Source: Capra hircus
Lineage: Eukaryota; Chordata; Mammalia; Artiodactyla; Bovidae
Length of the DNA stretch: 64,000 nt
Direction of reading: 5' to 3'
Assembly (NCBI RefSeq): GCF_001704415.2
Contig: NC_030823.1
Coordinates: forward strand, 68,586,458 to 68,650,457
Below are positions 22,123 through 33,480 of the stretch, in pieces. The translations under genes were made by a program, and so were the position numbers. The notes beneath the pieces were generated by a model. That model was not told where the DNA came from, did no database searches, and was given only the letters and a program-made list of their open reading frames with translations. Position 1 is the first letter of the stretch, and every line of letters begins with the position of its first letter.

Positions 22123-22607
22123 AACTCTATTAGTCTTTGCCCAGCTTCATTCTGTATTCCAAGGCCAAATTTACCTGTTACTAAAGGTGCTTCTTGACTT
22201 CCTACTTTTGCATTCCAGTCCCCTATAAAGAAAAGGACATCTTTTTTGGGTGTTAGTTCTAAAAGGTCTCGTAGGTCTTCACAGAACGGTTCAACTTCAG
22301 CTTCTTCAGCATTACTGGTTGGGGCATAGACTTGGATTACCGTGATATTGAATGGTTTGCCTTGGAAATGAACAGAGATCATTCTGTCATTTTTGAGATT
22401 GCATTCAAGTACTGCATTTCGGACTCTTTTGTTGACCATGATGGCTACTCCATTTCTTCTAAGGGATTCCTGCCCACAGTAGTAGATATAATGGTCATCT
22501 GAGTTAAATTCACCCATTCCAGTCCATTTTAGTTCGCTGATTCCTATAATGTTGATGTTCACTCTTGTCATCTCCTGTTTGACCACTTCCAATTTGCCTT
22601 GATTCAT
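21960..22607 (-). pseudogene. BovB APE-type endonuclease part, frameshifted
   Basis: 215-residue open frame at the N-terminal side of the BovB ORF. It shows the APE blocks NIIGISELKW (catalytic Glu), VYAPTS, and FIGDWNAKVG (the GDxNA motif). The frame then slips near 22080-22120, and the remaining endonuclease residues (QIDYILCSQRW, then the DCGSDHEFLIAKF block with the SDH catalytic His) are encoded in the next frame, at the start of the 22122-20722 reading. The domain nicks target DNA in RTE elements. Here it is split and inactive. Confidence 0.88.
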
Positions 22608-23120
22608 GGACCTAATATTCCAGGTTCCTATGCAATATTGCTCTTACAGCATCGGACCTTGCGTCTATCACCAGTCACATCCACAACTGGTTATCGTTTT
22701 TGCTTTGGCTCCATCCCTTCATTCTTTCTGGAGTTATTTCTCCACTGATCTCCAGTAGCATATTGGGTACCTACTGACCTGGGGAGTTTCTCTTTCGGTA
22801 TCCTATCATTTTGCCTTTTCATACTGTTCATGGGGTTCTCAAGGCAAGAATACTGAAGTGTATACCCCACATCCAAGGTAAGAGAAACCCAAGTAAGACA
22901 GTAGGTGTTGCAAGAGGGCAGACACACTGAAACCATAATCACAGAAAACTAGTCAATCTAATCACACTAGGACCACAGCCTTGTCTAACTCAGTGAAACT
23001 AAGCCATGCCTGTGGGGCAGCCCAAGACGGGCAGGCATGGTGGAGAGGTCTGACACAATGTGGTCCACTGGAGAAGGGAATGGCAAACCACTTCAGTATT
23101 CTTGCCTTGAGAACCCCATG

Positions 23121-23610
23121 TTTAGAAAGGCAGCAGGATACAATGTCCATACCAAAAAGTCTACCGTATGTCTGCATACTAGCAATGTAAACTGGAAACT
23201 GACAGTTTATACATTTACAGTCGCTTTGAACAGTGAAATACTTAGAAGGGTATACATCTTAAGAAACATGTACCATATCTATAAATGGAAATGTACAGAA
23301 TTACTATGAAATGATGATTAAATAAATCAAAGAGGACCTAAATAAATGGAAATATATATCATGCTCATGGAACGGAAGACTCAGCATAATAAAGGCATCA
23401 ATTCTCCTTAAATCCATATATAGATTCAATGATGTGTCAATCAAAATTTCAGCAAGCCTTTTTACAGATATTGATAAGAAGATCATAAAATTTGTATAGC
23501 AATGCAAAGGATTCAAAATGTCCAAAGCAACTCTGAAAAGAATAAAGTTAGAGGACTCTAACTATATGATGTTAAAACTTACTATAAAGGTACAGCACTC
23601 AAATGCAATA
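23121..23610 (+). mobile_element. Old L1 ORF2, RT region (continued)
   Basis: Resumes collinearly after the BovB insertion: cagcaggatacaatgtccat, tgcatactagcaatgtaaac, then ggacctaaataaatggaaat, gtcaatcaaaatttcagcaa, and the ttaaaacttactataaagg block. Interrupted at about 23610 by a younger L1. Confidence 0.8.
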
Positions 23611-25978
23611 GACCTATTAACAAAGCAAAGAATAAAAAACCATATGATAATTTCAATAGATGCAGAAAGAGCTTTTGATGAAATTCAACATCCATTTATG
23701 ATAAAAAGAAACTCTTCAGAAAGTGGGCATAGAGAGAACATAACTCAACATAATAAAGCCCATATATGACAAACCCACAGCTAACATCATACTCAATGGT
23801 GAAAAGCTGAAAGCATTTCCTCTAAGGTCAAGAACAAGACAAGGATGCCCACTCTCACTGCTTTTATTCAACATAGTTTTGGAAGTTCTGAACACAGCAA
23901 TCAGAGAAAAAAGAAGATATAAAAGGAATCCAAACTGGAAAAGAAGTCAAACTGTCACTGCTCACAAATGACCTGACAATATACATAGAAAATCCTAAAA
24001 ATGCTCCCAGAAATCTACTAGAGCTCATCAATGAATTCAGTAAAATTGCAGGACACAAAATTAATATGCAAAAATCTGTTGCATTTCTATACACCAACAA
24101 TGAAATATCAGAAAGAGAAGTTAAGGAAGCAATCCCAATTACTACTGCATCAAAAAGAATAAAATACTAGGAATGGAGGCCTGGCGTGCTACAGTCCATG
24201 CGGTCGCAAAGAGTCAGACACGATGGGGTGACTGAACTGAACTGAAACCTACCTAAGGAGGCAAAGGACATGTACTCCAAAAATATATAAAATGTTGATG
24301 AAAGAAATTGTAGACAACAAAAAGAGATGTAAAGATGTACTGTGTTCTTCGATTGGAAGAATCAATATTGTTAAAATGATCATACCATCTAAGGCAATCT
24401 TACAGATTCAGGGCAATCACTACCGATTACCAATGGCATTTTTTTCACAGAACTAGAACAAAAATTTTTAAATGTGCATGGAAACAGAAAAGACTCCAAA
24501 TAGTCAAAACAATCTTGAGAAAGAAGCACGGAGCTAGAGGAATCACACATACTGACTTCAGAGTATACTGCAAAGCCACAGAAATTAAAACAGAATGATA
24601 TTGGCACAAAAGTAAACATCTAGATAGATGGAACAGGATAGGAAGCTCAGAAGTACTATGCACTTATGGTCAATTAATCTATGGCAAAGGAAGCAAGAAT
24701 ATTCAATGGAGAAAAGATAGTCTCTTCAATAACTGTTGTCGAGAAAAGGATGTAAAAAGATGAAGTTAGAACTTTCTCTAATACCATACACAAGAATAAA
24801 CTTCATATGCATTAAAGATCTAAATGTAAGACTGGATACTATAAAACTCCTAGAGGAAAACATAGGCAAAACACATTTTGACATAAATTGAAGCTATATT
24901 TTTTTGGATCTGTTTCCTAGAGTAAGGGAAATAAAGACAAAAATAAACAAATGGGACCTAATTAATCTTAAAAGCCTTTTCACAGCAAAAGAAACCATAA
25001 ACAAAATGAGAAAACAGCCTACAGACAGGGAGAAAATATTTGCAAATGATGCTACCAACAAGAGATTAATTTCCAAAATAGATGAATATCTCATACAAGT
25101 CATTAACAAAAAACAAACAACCCAATCAAAAAATGGACAGAAGACCTAAATATACGTTTCTCCAAGGAAAACATATAGATGGTCAACATGCACATGAAAA
25201 TATCCTCAATATTGCTAGTTACTAAGTAAATGCAAATTAAAACTACAGTGAGGTATCACACTCAGCAGAATGGGCATCATGAAAAAGTATACAAACAACA
25301 AATGCTGGAGAGGGTATGGAGAAAAGGGAACCCTCCTATACTCTTGATGGGAATGTAAGTTAGTACAGCCATTATGAGAACATAGTGTGTAGGTTTCTTT
25401 AAAAACTAAAAATAGGGCCACCCTATGATCCAGGGATCCTAGAAAAGTCTAAATCAAAAAAGAATATATTCACCCCAGTGCTCATAGTAACATTATTTAC
25501 AATAGCCAAGACATGGAAGCAACCTAAATGAACTTGAGTATCTACAATGAAATAAAAAAGAATGAAATAATGTCATTTACAGCAACATGGATGGACCTAG
25601 AGATTATCATTACTAAGTGAAGTAAGTCAGACAGAGACAACTATTCTATGATACCCTTATATGTAGAATCAAAAAATGATATAAATGACTTATTTACAAA
25701 ATAGAAATAGACTCATAGACACAGAAAACAAAATCATGGCTACCAAAGGGGATAGTAGGGCACAGGGGGGACAGAAAAATTAGGAGTTTGAATTAACAGA
25801 TACATACTATTAAATACAAAATAGATTTAAAAAACAAGGACCTATTGTATAGGGGACTATGTTCAATATCCTGTAATAGTTTATAAGGAAATATAACGGA
25901 ATCACTTTGCTGTATACCTGAAACTAACACAGCACTGTAAATTAACTGTACTTCAATTTTTTAAATAATTATGAAATA
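23611..25978 (+). mobile_element. Younger L1 (artiodactyl L1) inserted in the old L1
   Basis: 5'-truncated copy starting in the RT domain (aagaataaaaaaccatatga) and running through the rest of ORF2 and the 3' UTR to the cttcaattttttaaataatt end. It carries the RT block acaagacaaggatgcccact and later the atggatggacctagagatta block near the ORF2 end. It begins upstream, in ORF2 order, of the point where the host L1 breaks off, which shows a separate insertion. Stops occur in all frames. A 70-bp BovB tip sits inside at 24175-24244. The longest ORF (24904-25149) reads L1 ORF2 residues (SLFTAKETINKMRKQPTDREKIF). Confidence 0.88.
24175..24244 (+). mobile_element. Ultra-short BovB tip in L1
   Basis: Only the last 70 bases of BovB (ggaggcctggcgtgctacag to gactgaactgaactg). 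It interrupts the L1 text between ctaggaat and aaacctacctaagg. No TSD longer than three or four bases is visible. Confidence 0.85.
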
Positions 25979-26980
25979 CAAATTTAAAACAATATGATAT
26001 TGGTAAAGGGGTAGAGGAAGAGATCAATGGAACATAATAGAGTCCAAAAGTAGACACATAAAAATATGTCCATAATATAATTTTTGAGAAAGGAGCAAAA
26101 GCAATTCAATGAAGAAAGGAGAGGCTTTCCGACAAATGATTTTGAAACAATTGTCATTCATATGCAAAACAATAAACCTCACACTATACATCAGATTTTA
26201 CAAAAAAATTACTGAAAATGGATCATAGACATAAATATTAAGTGCTATACTTTTAGAAAACATAGAAGATTATTATGACCTGGATTATGCAAAGGGTTCT
26301 TAGATAGGACACCAAAAGCACATCCATAAAAAAATTATAGATTAGAGTCTTTCAAAATGAAAAACCTTTTCTCCAAGAGTGAAAATACAGACTATAAGTT
26401 GAGAGGAAATATTTACAAATCACACTTCCAAAAAGGACTTATATCCATAATATATAAATAATTCTCAAAACTCAACAATAAAAAGTAAACAACCCAACCA
26501 AAGAGTGAACAAAAAATTTGGACACATCACCAAAAAGATATGAAAAATGGCAAATAAAAGATGCTCAATATCATTCCCTACATGGGAAATGCAAGTTTAA
26601 GCCACCAAAAGATACTTCTACAAATCTGTTAGAATGGCTGTAATAAAAATACTGGCAATAACAAGAGTGGGCTAGTAGGGTGCAGAAGAACTGAAACTCT
26701 CACACATTACTGGTGGGAGTGCAAAATGACATAGCTACTCTAAAAGATAATTTGGCAATTTCATGTAATTAAACATACATAATCACTTGACCCAGAAATC
26801 CCATTCCAGGGTATTTACTCTGGAGAAATGAAAATATATATTGACATAAGAACCTGTACACAGGTGTTTAGAATAACTGTGTTCATACTTGCCAAAAACT
26901 AGAAACACCCCAAATGTCCTTAATTCAGTGAATGGATGAACAAACTTGGTACATCCATACAATGGAATGCTACTTAGCAA
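25979..26980 (+). mobile_element. Old L1 ORF2 C-terminal part
   Basis: Picks up where 23610 stopped: aaaacaatatgatattggta, gaagagatcaatggaacata, gcaaaagcaattcaatgaag, then the caatggaatgctacttagca block near the ORF2 end. Interrupted at 26980 by a BovB. Confidence 0.8.
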
Positions 26981-27900
26981 TCAGTTCAGTTCAGTTCAGT
27001 CATTCAGTCGTGTCCGACTCTTTGCAACCCCATGAATCGCAGCACACCAGGCCTCCCTGTCCATCACCAACTCCCGGAGTTCACTCAGACTCACGTCCAT
27101 CGAGTCAGTGATGCCATCCAGCCATCTCATCCTCTGTCGTCCCCTTCTCCCCCTGCCCCCAATCCCTCCCAGCATCAGAGTCTTTTCCAATAAGTCCACT
27201 CTTCGCATGAGGTGGACAAAGTATTGGAGTTTCAGCTTTAGCATCATTCCTTCCAAAGAACACCCAGGACTGATCTCCTTCAGAATGGATCTCCTTGCAG
27301 TCCAGGGGACTCTCAAGAGTCTTCTCCAACACCACAGTTCAAAAGCATCAATTCTTCAGCTTTCTTCACAGTCCAACTCTCACATCCATACATGACCATT
27401 GGAAAAAACATATCCTTGACTAGACAGACCTTTGTTGGCAAAGTAATGTCTCTGCTTTTGAATATGCTATCTAGGTTGGTCATAACTTTCCTTCCAAGGA
27501 GTAAATGCCTTTGAATTTCATGGCTGCAATCACCATCTGCAGTGATTTTGGAGCCCCCCAAAATAAAGTCTTTCACTATTTCCACTGTTTCCCCATCTAT
27601 TTCCCATGAAGTGATGAGACCAGATGCCATGATCTTAGTTTTCGGAGCCAACTTTTCACTCTCCTCTTTCACTTTTATCAAGAGGCTTTTTAGTTCCTCT
27701 TCACTTTCTGCCATAAGGGTGGTATCATCTGCATATCTGAGGTTATTGATATTTCTCCCACCAATCTTGATTCCAGCTTGTGCTTCTTCCAGCCCAGCGT
27801 TTCTCATGATGTATTCTACATGTAAGTTAAATAAGCAGGGTGACAATATACAGCCTTGACGTACTCCTTTTCCTATTTGGAACCAGCCTGTACTTAGCAA
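26971..27900 (-). mobile_element. BovB LINE, 5'-truncated, perfect 10-bp TSD
   Basis: Body 26981-27890, flanked by tacttagcaa at 26971-26980 and 27891-27900. Read on the minus strand it starts at GVRQGCILSPCLFNL and keeps RYADDTTLMAES in a 195-residue frame (27900-27313). A second frame (27316-26996) holds the C-terminal region to KSRTRLND. The clean TSD shows an endonuclease-dependent insertion into the old L1. Confidence 0.96.
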
Positions 27901-28165
27901 GAATAAGGGACAAATTATTGATATTATGCAACAACTGTCATGACTCTCAGGAGCATTCTATTGAGTAAGAAGCCAATCTTAAAGAGTTACAAACTATATA
28001 ATTCTATTTATGTAACATTCTCAGATAACAACCTTATGATGATAGAGAATGCACCAATGGTCGGTGGGTGTAAGAAATGAGAAGAAGTTGTCTTAATTCT
28101 GTATGTGTTAAAATTCATAGAACTTTACAACAAAAAGAAAAAAAGCCAATTTTTCACTCTAATCA
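27901..28165 (+). mobile_element. Old L1 3' end
   Basis: Continues after the BovB TSD: attatgcaacaactgtcatg, cattctattgagtaagaagc, then gtgttaaaattcatagaact and an A-rich stretch. This closes the L1 that starts near 15.4 kb. Confidence 0.7.
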
Positions 28166-28249
28166 TTTAAATACTAGAATTTTACAAGGTAAAAATCTCT
28201 ATTTTCAAAAATAGCATTATTTTTTTAAATAAAAGAATAACAGTGAAAT

Positions 28250-28765
28250 CTCATTTTTAAACCCATCAAGGCAGCAAAAATGAACTCTTTTGATAATAGC
28301 CTTTCTCAAGGTAAGAGGTTGAGGGAAACAGACAAGTGGAAGACTAAATTGATAAATCATTTTTAAAGATAATGTACCTAGGAGAAGATGAAACGTTTAT
28401 AACTTATAACCCAGTAATAATGATTATTATATAGAAAAACACTCATATACATGCCCAAGAAGATTTAGACAGATCTCAACTCTGGTATTGTTTTTAATCA
28501 CAAAGAATTGAGAACAACCTAAAGTTCATCAGTAGAAAAATAGCCAAGAATACATATTAGCACTCCAGAATACAATATACCACTTAAGAAGAATGAGACA
28601 AATCTTTTTGTAGTGGCATGAAAAGAGTTCTGAGAATGTTTTCAAGTGGGGAAGAAACAGTAGACTACAAATCAATGCGTATAGCATATGATCATTTGTA
28701 TATTTCAAAGAAGTATTTCATAAGTACACACAGATATAGTAATACAGTAAAATGTCTATCAGATA
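28250..28765 (+). mobile_element. L1/HAL1-like 3' fragment
   Basis: In order: taacccagtaataatgatta, gagaacaacctaaagttcat, ttaagaagaatgagacaaat, then the tagcatatgatcatttgtat block. This is the ORF2-end and 3' UTR order of a second old L1 or HAL1. All frames are broken apart from short ORFs. Confidence 0.5.
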
Positions 28766-28769
28766 CACA

Positions 28770-28905
28770 ACCAACTAGGAATAGTACTAATCATCTTCTG
28801 ACAATTATCACTATCTATTAGCACTATTACAATAGTACTAATTGTCTCTTAGTACAATTACAATAGTACTAATAGTACTAACTGTCTTCTGACAATTATT
28901 TGGGA
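28770..28905 (+). repeat. Degenerate local repeat
   Basis: aatagtactaat recurs at 28780, 28831 and 28862, with a near copy at 28871. tcttctgacaattat is present exactly at 28794-28808 and 28885-28899, 91 bp apart. The two features together suggest one tandem duplication followed by decay. Confidence 0.7.
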
Positions 28906-29059
28906 TTAGAAGCATCTAGATTTTGAGTGTTTTTTTTTTCTTTTTTAATATCAAAAATGTATTGATGCATTACTCCCGTGTTAAAAAATGGAGCCAGTTA
29001 TTAATATGTTCCAGCCTTATTAATGAGAGTGCATAGAGCAGAAAGCCCTCAAACAAGCC

Positions 29060-29355
29060 CTTTTGTTTTGCAGATAGGTCTTCTCTGCCTAGAATTGTCT
29101 TTCAGGAATCAAAACAAGTGATGCTTTCTTGAGAAAACCTTTCCTGATACTCCATCTACTTCAGTCTCCCTCCTGTGTTCCTGTAGCATCTTACAGATAA
29201 CTCCGTCAAAGCCCCTGCCAACTTGCTTTGCCATCAATTTGTATGTCCCTTTCTCTTCATCCCCGTATCATGCTCATCTTTGGGTTCCTAGGGCCAGAAC
29301 AATGCCTGCCAGATGGTAAAGTACCCAACAATGCATGTTTTTAAAAATGAACTCT
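29060..29355 (+). repeat. L2 LINE 3' fragment
   Basis: Order fits the L2 3' end: aaaacctttcctgatactcc, the ctcctgtgttcctgtagcat block, atgtccctttctcttcatcc, then gccagaacaatgcctgccag. Confidence 0.6.
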
Positions 29356-29643
29356 TGAACTGTTTACTAAACTGTGTCACATAAAAGTAAGATCTTGATT
29401 AGACCCAGGTTGAGAGTTCTCCTCCTGGAGGTCATGATTTACTTCTATCATTCCTATTTCGATCATTTCTATCATTCATTATTTATTATTCTACCATTCA
29501 ATCATAGAGGGAAACGGAACAGAGGCAAAGTGTACTGATCAGTCAGAAATCCGGGGGCGGGGGGTGGGAATAATTCCCAGATTTGTAGCATTTGCTGATG
29601 TCTGTGGTGTAAACATTCCCATCACAGTGAATTTCAAGGTACT
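29356..29643. other. Gene-free spacer
   Basis: tctatcattcctatttcgat and similar degenerate TCTATCATT units at 29444-29478. A G-rich run lies at 29553-29568. Otherwise unique. Confidence 0.5.
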
Positions 29644-29900
29644 AACATGAAGCTGAAACTCCAATACTTTGGCCACCTGATGTGAAGAGCCGACTCATTG
29701 GAAAAGACCCTGATGCTGGGAAAGACTGAAGGCGGGAGAAGGGGACGACAGAGGATGAGATGGCTGGATGACATCACCGACTCAATGGACATGAATTTGA
29801 GCAAGCTCGGGGAGTTGGTGATGGATAGGGACGCCTGGCGTGCTGCAGTCCATCAGGTCGCAAAGAGTCGGACACGACCAAGTGACTGAACGGAACATGA
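29644..29900 (+). mobile_element. BovB LINE 3' tip with TSD
   Basis: Body about 29651-29893, flanked by aacatga (29644-29650 and 29894-29900; the wider flanks aacatgaagc and aacatgatgc match 9 of 10). A 63-residue open frame at 29698-29889 reads the basic linker and the [25 protein letters not shown] end. Confidence 0.9.
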
Positions 29901-30170
29901 TGCCACATAAAAGTGAATTGAAAAGAGGTGCACAGCAGCGGTTCTCCCAAGCCTGTGCAAGGCACCTCCAGCACACTAATGGCCTGGGAGCCTCCTCAGA
30001 CCTGCTCAGCTCCACGTTACCAAGAACAGCAGGTGGCTGGGCTGTGAACAGCTCTGTAGATGGAGGCAGAGGTTCGTGGACTCAGTCCTCCCTCACCTGC
30101 CTGATCATCTCTGATCATCTCCACTCTCCTGGCTGATCCCCAAAGGCTTGATCAAAATTTAATTCCTCTG
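29901..30170. other. Unique, gene-free stretch
   Basis: A short direct duplication tgatcatctc at 30101-30110 and 30111-30120. No gene was recognised. Confidence 0.5.
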
Positions 30171-31370
30171 TCTTGTAAATGAGTTCTTTTGTACTATTTT
30201 TTAGATCCCACCCAGAAGTGATATCATCTTTCTCAGTCTGACTTACTTAGTGTGATAATGTCTAGGTTATCTGCATGTTATTGCAAACAGCATCACTTCA
30301 TTCTTTGTTATGGCTGAGGAATATTCCATGGTATATATATACCACATCGTCTTTATCCATTCCTTGGTTGATGGACACCAGTTGTTTCCATGTCTTGCTA
30401 TTGTAAATAGTGCCACTACGAACACCGGAGTGCATGCATCTTTTCAAATTAGAGATTCTGTTTTTCCAGATATATGCCCAGGAGTGGGATTGAAGGATCC
30501 TATGGTAGCTCTAATTTAGTTTTTTAAGGAACCTCCATGCTGTTTTCCATAGTGGCTGCACCAACAGTGTAGGAGTTCCCTTCCTCTACACCCTTGCCAG
30601 CATTTATTATTTGTAGACATGTTAATGACAGTCATTCTGACTATGTGAGGTGATACCTCATTGTAATTTTGATTTGCATTTCTCTAATAATTATTCTCAT
30701 ATGCCTATTGGCCATTTGTATGTCACCTTTGGAGAAATGTCTAAGTTTTCTGTCCATTTTTTGCTTGGGTTGTGTTGTTATTGGGTTGTATAAGCTGTTT
30801 GTGTATTTTAGAAACTAACTTATTTACAAAACAGAAACAAGCTCACAGACATAGAAACCAAACTTATGGTTACCAAGTGGAAAGGTGGAAGCTATAAATT
30901 GGGTGTACAGAGTTAATAGATGCACATTGCCATATATAAAATAGACAAGAATTTTCTCTATAACACAGGGAACTATATTCAATATATTAAAACAAACTAT
31001 AATGGAAAATAATTGGGAAGAAAGAATATAGACACATACATATATATACGCGTGCATGTGTGCCTGCTCAGTCACTTCAGTCGTGCCCAACTCTTTGCAA
31101 CCCCATGGACTGTAGCCCGCCAGGCTCCTCTGTCCATGGGATTCTCCAGGCAAGAATACTGGAGTGGGTTGCCATGCCCTCCTCCAGGGGATCTTCCCGA
31201 CCCAGAAATAGAACAAGCATTTCTTATGTCTCTTGCATTGGCAGGCAGGTTGCTTACCACTAGGGCCACTGGGGAAGCCCACATACGTGTATATATGTAT
31301 AACCAAATCACTCAGCTCTACACCCAAAACTAACACAATACTATAAACCAACTACACTTGATAAAAACGT
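30171..31370 (+). mobile_element. L1 with inverted 5' half (twin-primed), carrying a SINE
   Basis: 30171-30810 is L1 ORF2 end in minus orientation (atggctgaggaatattccat, tttctgtccattttttgctt). 30811-31370 is the following 3' UTR in plus orientation (acttatttacaaaacagaaa to ctataaaccaactacacttg and an A tail). The blocks overlap by about 13 bases: ttgtaaatgagtt (30173-30185, minus) against 30817-30829 (plus), matching 12 of 13. A Bov-tA SINE sits in the 3' UTR. No TSD could be read. Confidence 0.85.
31036..31294 (-). mobile_element. Bov-tA SINE in the L1 3' UTR, with TSD
   Basis: Body about 31050-31280, reverse, with the tRNA-like head near 31195-31280. The TSD acatacatatatat (31036-31049) versus acatacgtgtatat (31281-31294) matches at 12 of 14 bases. 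Confidence 0.92.
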
Positions 31371-32309
31371 GTAGCCCAGGCACATCTTTGACATTTATGA
31401 AGAGATTTTGGACCACAACTGCTCTTTTCAACTTCCCACAACCTTTCGTACTTGTAACTTTTCAGAATGTAAACTAGTGTGGCCACAGCGGAAAATAGTA
31501 CAGAGGTTCCTAAAAAAAAAACACTAAACTTTGCACATGTATACTCACAATTATTCTCATATGTATATGCTCCACTTGTTTTTCAATTTACCCTCATTAA
31601 CTCAACTAGATTACAAGCTCTGTTGGACAAAGACCACTTCATATATTTCTCTTGGATCTTTTTCTCATCTGGCACAATTCTGAGCACACAGCAAGGGCTT
31701 ACTATATAATTAGGTAGTAATGTACAAAAAGTCACTCTCAAGAGCTTACCAGGACTAAGTGCCCATTTGAAGACTGAGTCACAGGGACTCCGTGACCATG
31801 CCTGGGGTGTCCGGATGCAGCCACCTCATTGGCTTGCCCAGTCTCCAACCTCTGGGTCATGTTTTGGGTTCTACGTCTGGCTCCTGCCTTATCTGTCATT
31901 TAAACCCTGCACCTCCATCCTGTTGGCCCCACTCACTACACTGCTTGTTGGTTTGCAAATACTTTCTAGTTCCTACTCACTGGGGTGCCCCTCACTGCCA
32001 AGTGTGTCATCTTGGATGGATGAAGGGATGAAGGAAAGATGATGGGCGAATAAACAGGACAATGTGCTTTCCCTTTAGACCTCACCAGACTTGCTACGAT
32101 GGTGATTGCCACCTACAATGTCTTTGCCTTATCATTGCCCCTGCCTATGAATCTTACCAATCCTCCAAGGCTCGTATCCAACTCCATCAAATTTAGCAAT
32201 TTTCAACATATACTTACTGAGTACCTAATGTGCCTAATAATGAGTTCCTAATAAGGAACTGCCTTTTGCAATTCTTTCAACTCAGTATGACAGGTCCCTT
32301 TTCTGAATC
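31371..32309. other. Gene-free stretch, possible L2 scrap
   Basis: 31590-31700 resembles an L2 3' end (tagattacaagctctgttgg, tctggcacaattctgagcac). The rest is unique, with no ORF of note. Confidence 0.45.
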
Positions 32310-32515
32310 TCTGGAACACCTCTGGCCAACTTCTCTCGTTGTATTTATCATAGTTTGCCTGGTCTAATCTATTTATGTGTTTGCCATTGCCACCATCCTG
32401 ATTAGATGGTAAGCTCTTGAGAGTGACTTTTTATCCATTACTATCTCTGTAGTTCCGGCATCCCTTGAAGGCAGGGTTTTGTGGCTAGTAAGGCTCAGTG
32501 GGTATTTCTGATTTG
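32310..32515 (+). repeat. L2 LINE 3' fragment
   Basis: ttgtatttatcatagtttgc, the attagatggtaagctcttga block, then agttccggcatcccttgaag fit L2 order. Confidence 0.6.
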
Positions 32516-33269
32516 ACTCAATTCATTAAATTGAATTAAATGGCTAGATAAATGGATGGATGAATGACACTATTAATACACAGTTCCGCAAATCTCCCCA
32601 CAGTGCCCAGTCCACAGTTCTTCACAGAATAGACTCTCAGTCAGTGCTGTTGACAGACTGATTGATGTGTTTGAAAACGAAGACTGAAGATTCCTGGTGA
32701 GTCAGAGGTTTTTATTTGCTCAATATGTTTTGGCTTCAAATCCTAAAACAGTCATAGCCCCCGAGGTTTCAAAACCAGACTTGCGATCACCTTCCTTCTA
32801 GAGCCAGGTTGCCACAGAGACAGGCCTGGAGAAAAAAGTGCTTCTGAATGGATTGGGTCCGAGCATATCTGAGGACAGAGAATTCCAAAGGCTTTCCTGG
32901 ACTGCCTCTAGGACAGACTCTATTATTAACCTCCTCTGTGAGGCCGGGCTTCTGTCTGGCCCTGTACAACTGAAATGGTTTTCTCCTGGGCTCATGCGGT
33001 GGCTTTGTAAGCCACAACCACTTCCTAGAAGCCAAGTCAACCTGAGAGATAAGGGAGGCCCTGTTGGTTTGTGGTTGGAGAAGGCGTTTCCCTTGACCCT
33101 AAGCCTGAGGAAAGACAAGCCACCCACAGCAGGCCCAAGAGAAAGAGACAAAGCCTGGTTCAGGGTGTCCAGAGGGTACTCCCCAGCCCCAGCCCCAGCC
33201 CTGCCAGCAGCAAGACCCTCACCGGATCAAGCACCTGTTGGGGGTTTGGGGGAGTGAATGTGCCCATCT
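32516..33269. other. Unique, gene-free stretch
   Basis: A small tandem run of CCCCAG at 33181-33203. The 139-residue plus ORF across 32838-33257 has no recognisable domain. Confidence 0.45.
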
Positions 33270-33480
33270 GTGTGGTTAGTCGCTTCAGTCGTGTCCATTT
33301 CTTTACGACCCCATGGACGGTAGCCCGCCAGGCTCCTCTGTCCATGGGATTCTCCAGGCAAGAATCCTGGAGTGGGTAGCCATTCCCTTCTCCAGGGGAT
33401 CTTCCCCACCTAGGGATCGAACCCCATGTCTCCTAAACTGCAGGTAGATTTTTTACTGCTGAGCCACCGGGGACGCCCTG
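33270..33480 (-). mobile_element. Bov-tA SINE
   Basis: Reverse orientation: BovA part from agtcgcttcagtcgtgtcca, and the tRNA-like head with gatcgaaccccatgtctcct near 33415-33435. Ends at ccaccggggacgccc. No clear TSD. Confidence 0.92.

Larger units (their letters stand above)
19782..23130 (-). mobile_element. Near-full-length BovB LINE with inverted 5' end
   Basis: 3' end at 19797 (TTCAG repeats), then sense sequence on the minus strand up to 22860, covering essentially the whole ORF. The 5' UTR follows in opposite orientation at 22861-23120 (ccacatccaaggtaagagaa to gagaaccccatg). The last 32 bases on each side of the inversion overlap: 22829-22860 and 23089-23120 are perfect inverted copies. 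The target repeat is atgtttagcaagg (19782-19794) and atgtttagaaagg (23118-23130), and the host L1 resumes exactly there. Total body is about 3.3 kb, the length of a full BovB. Confidence 0.95.
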
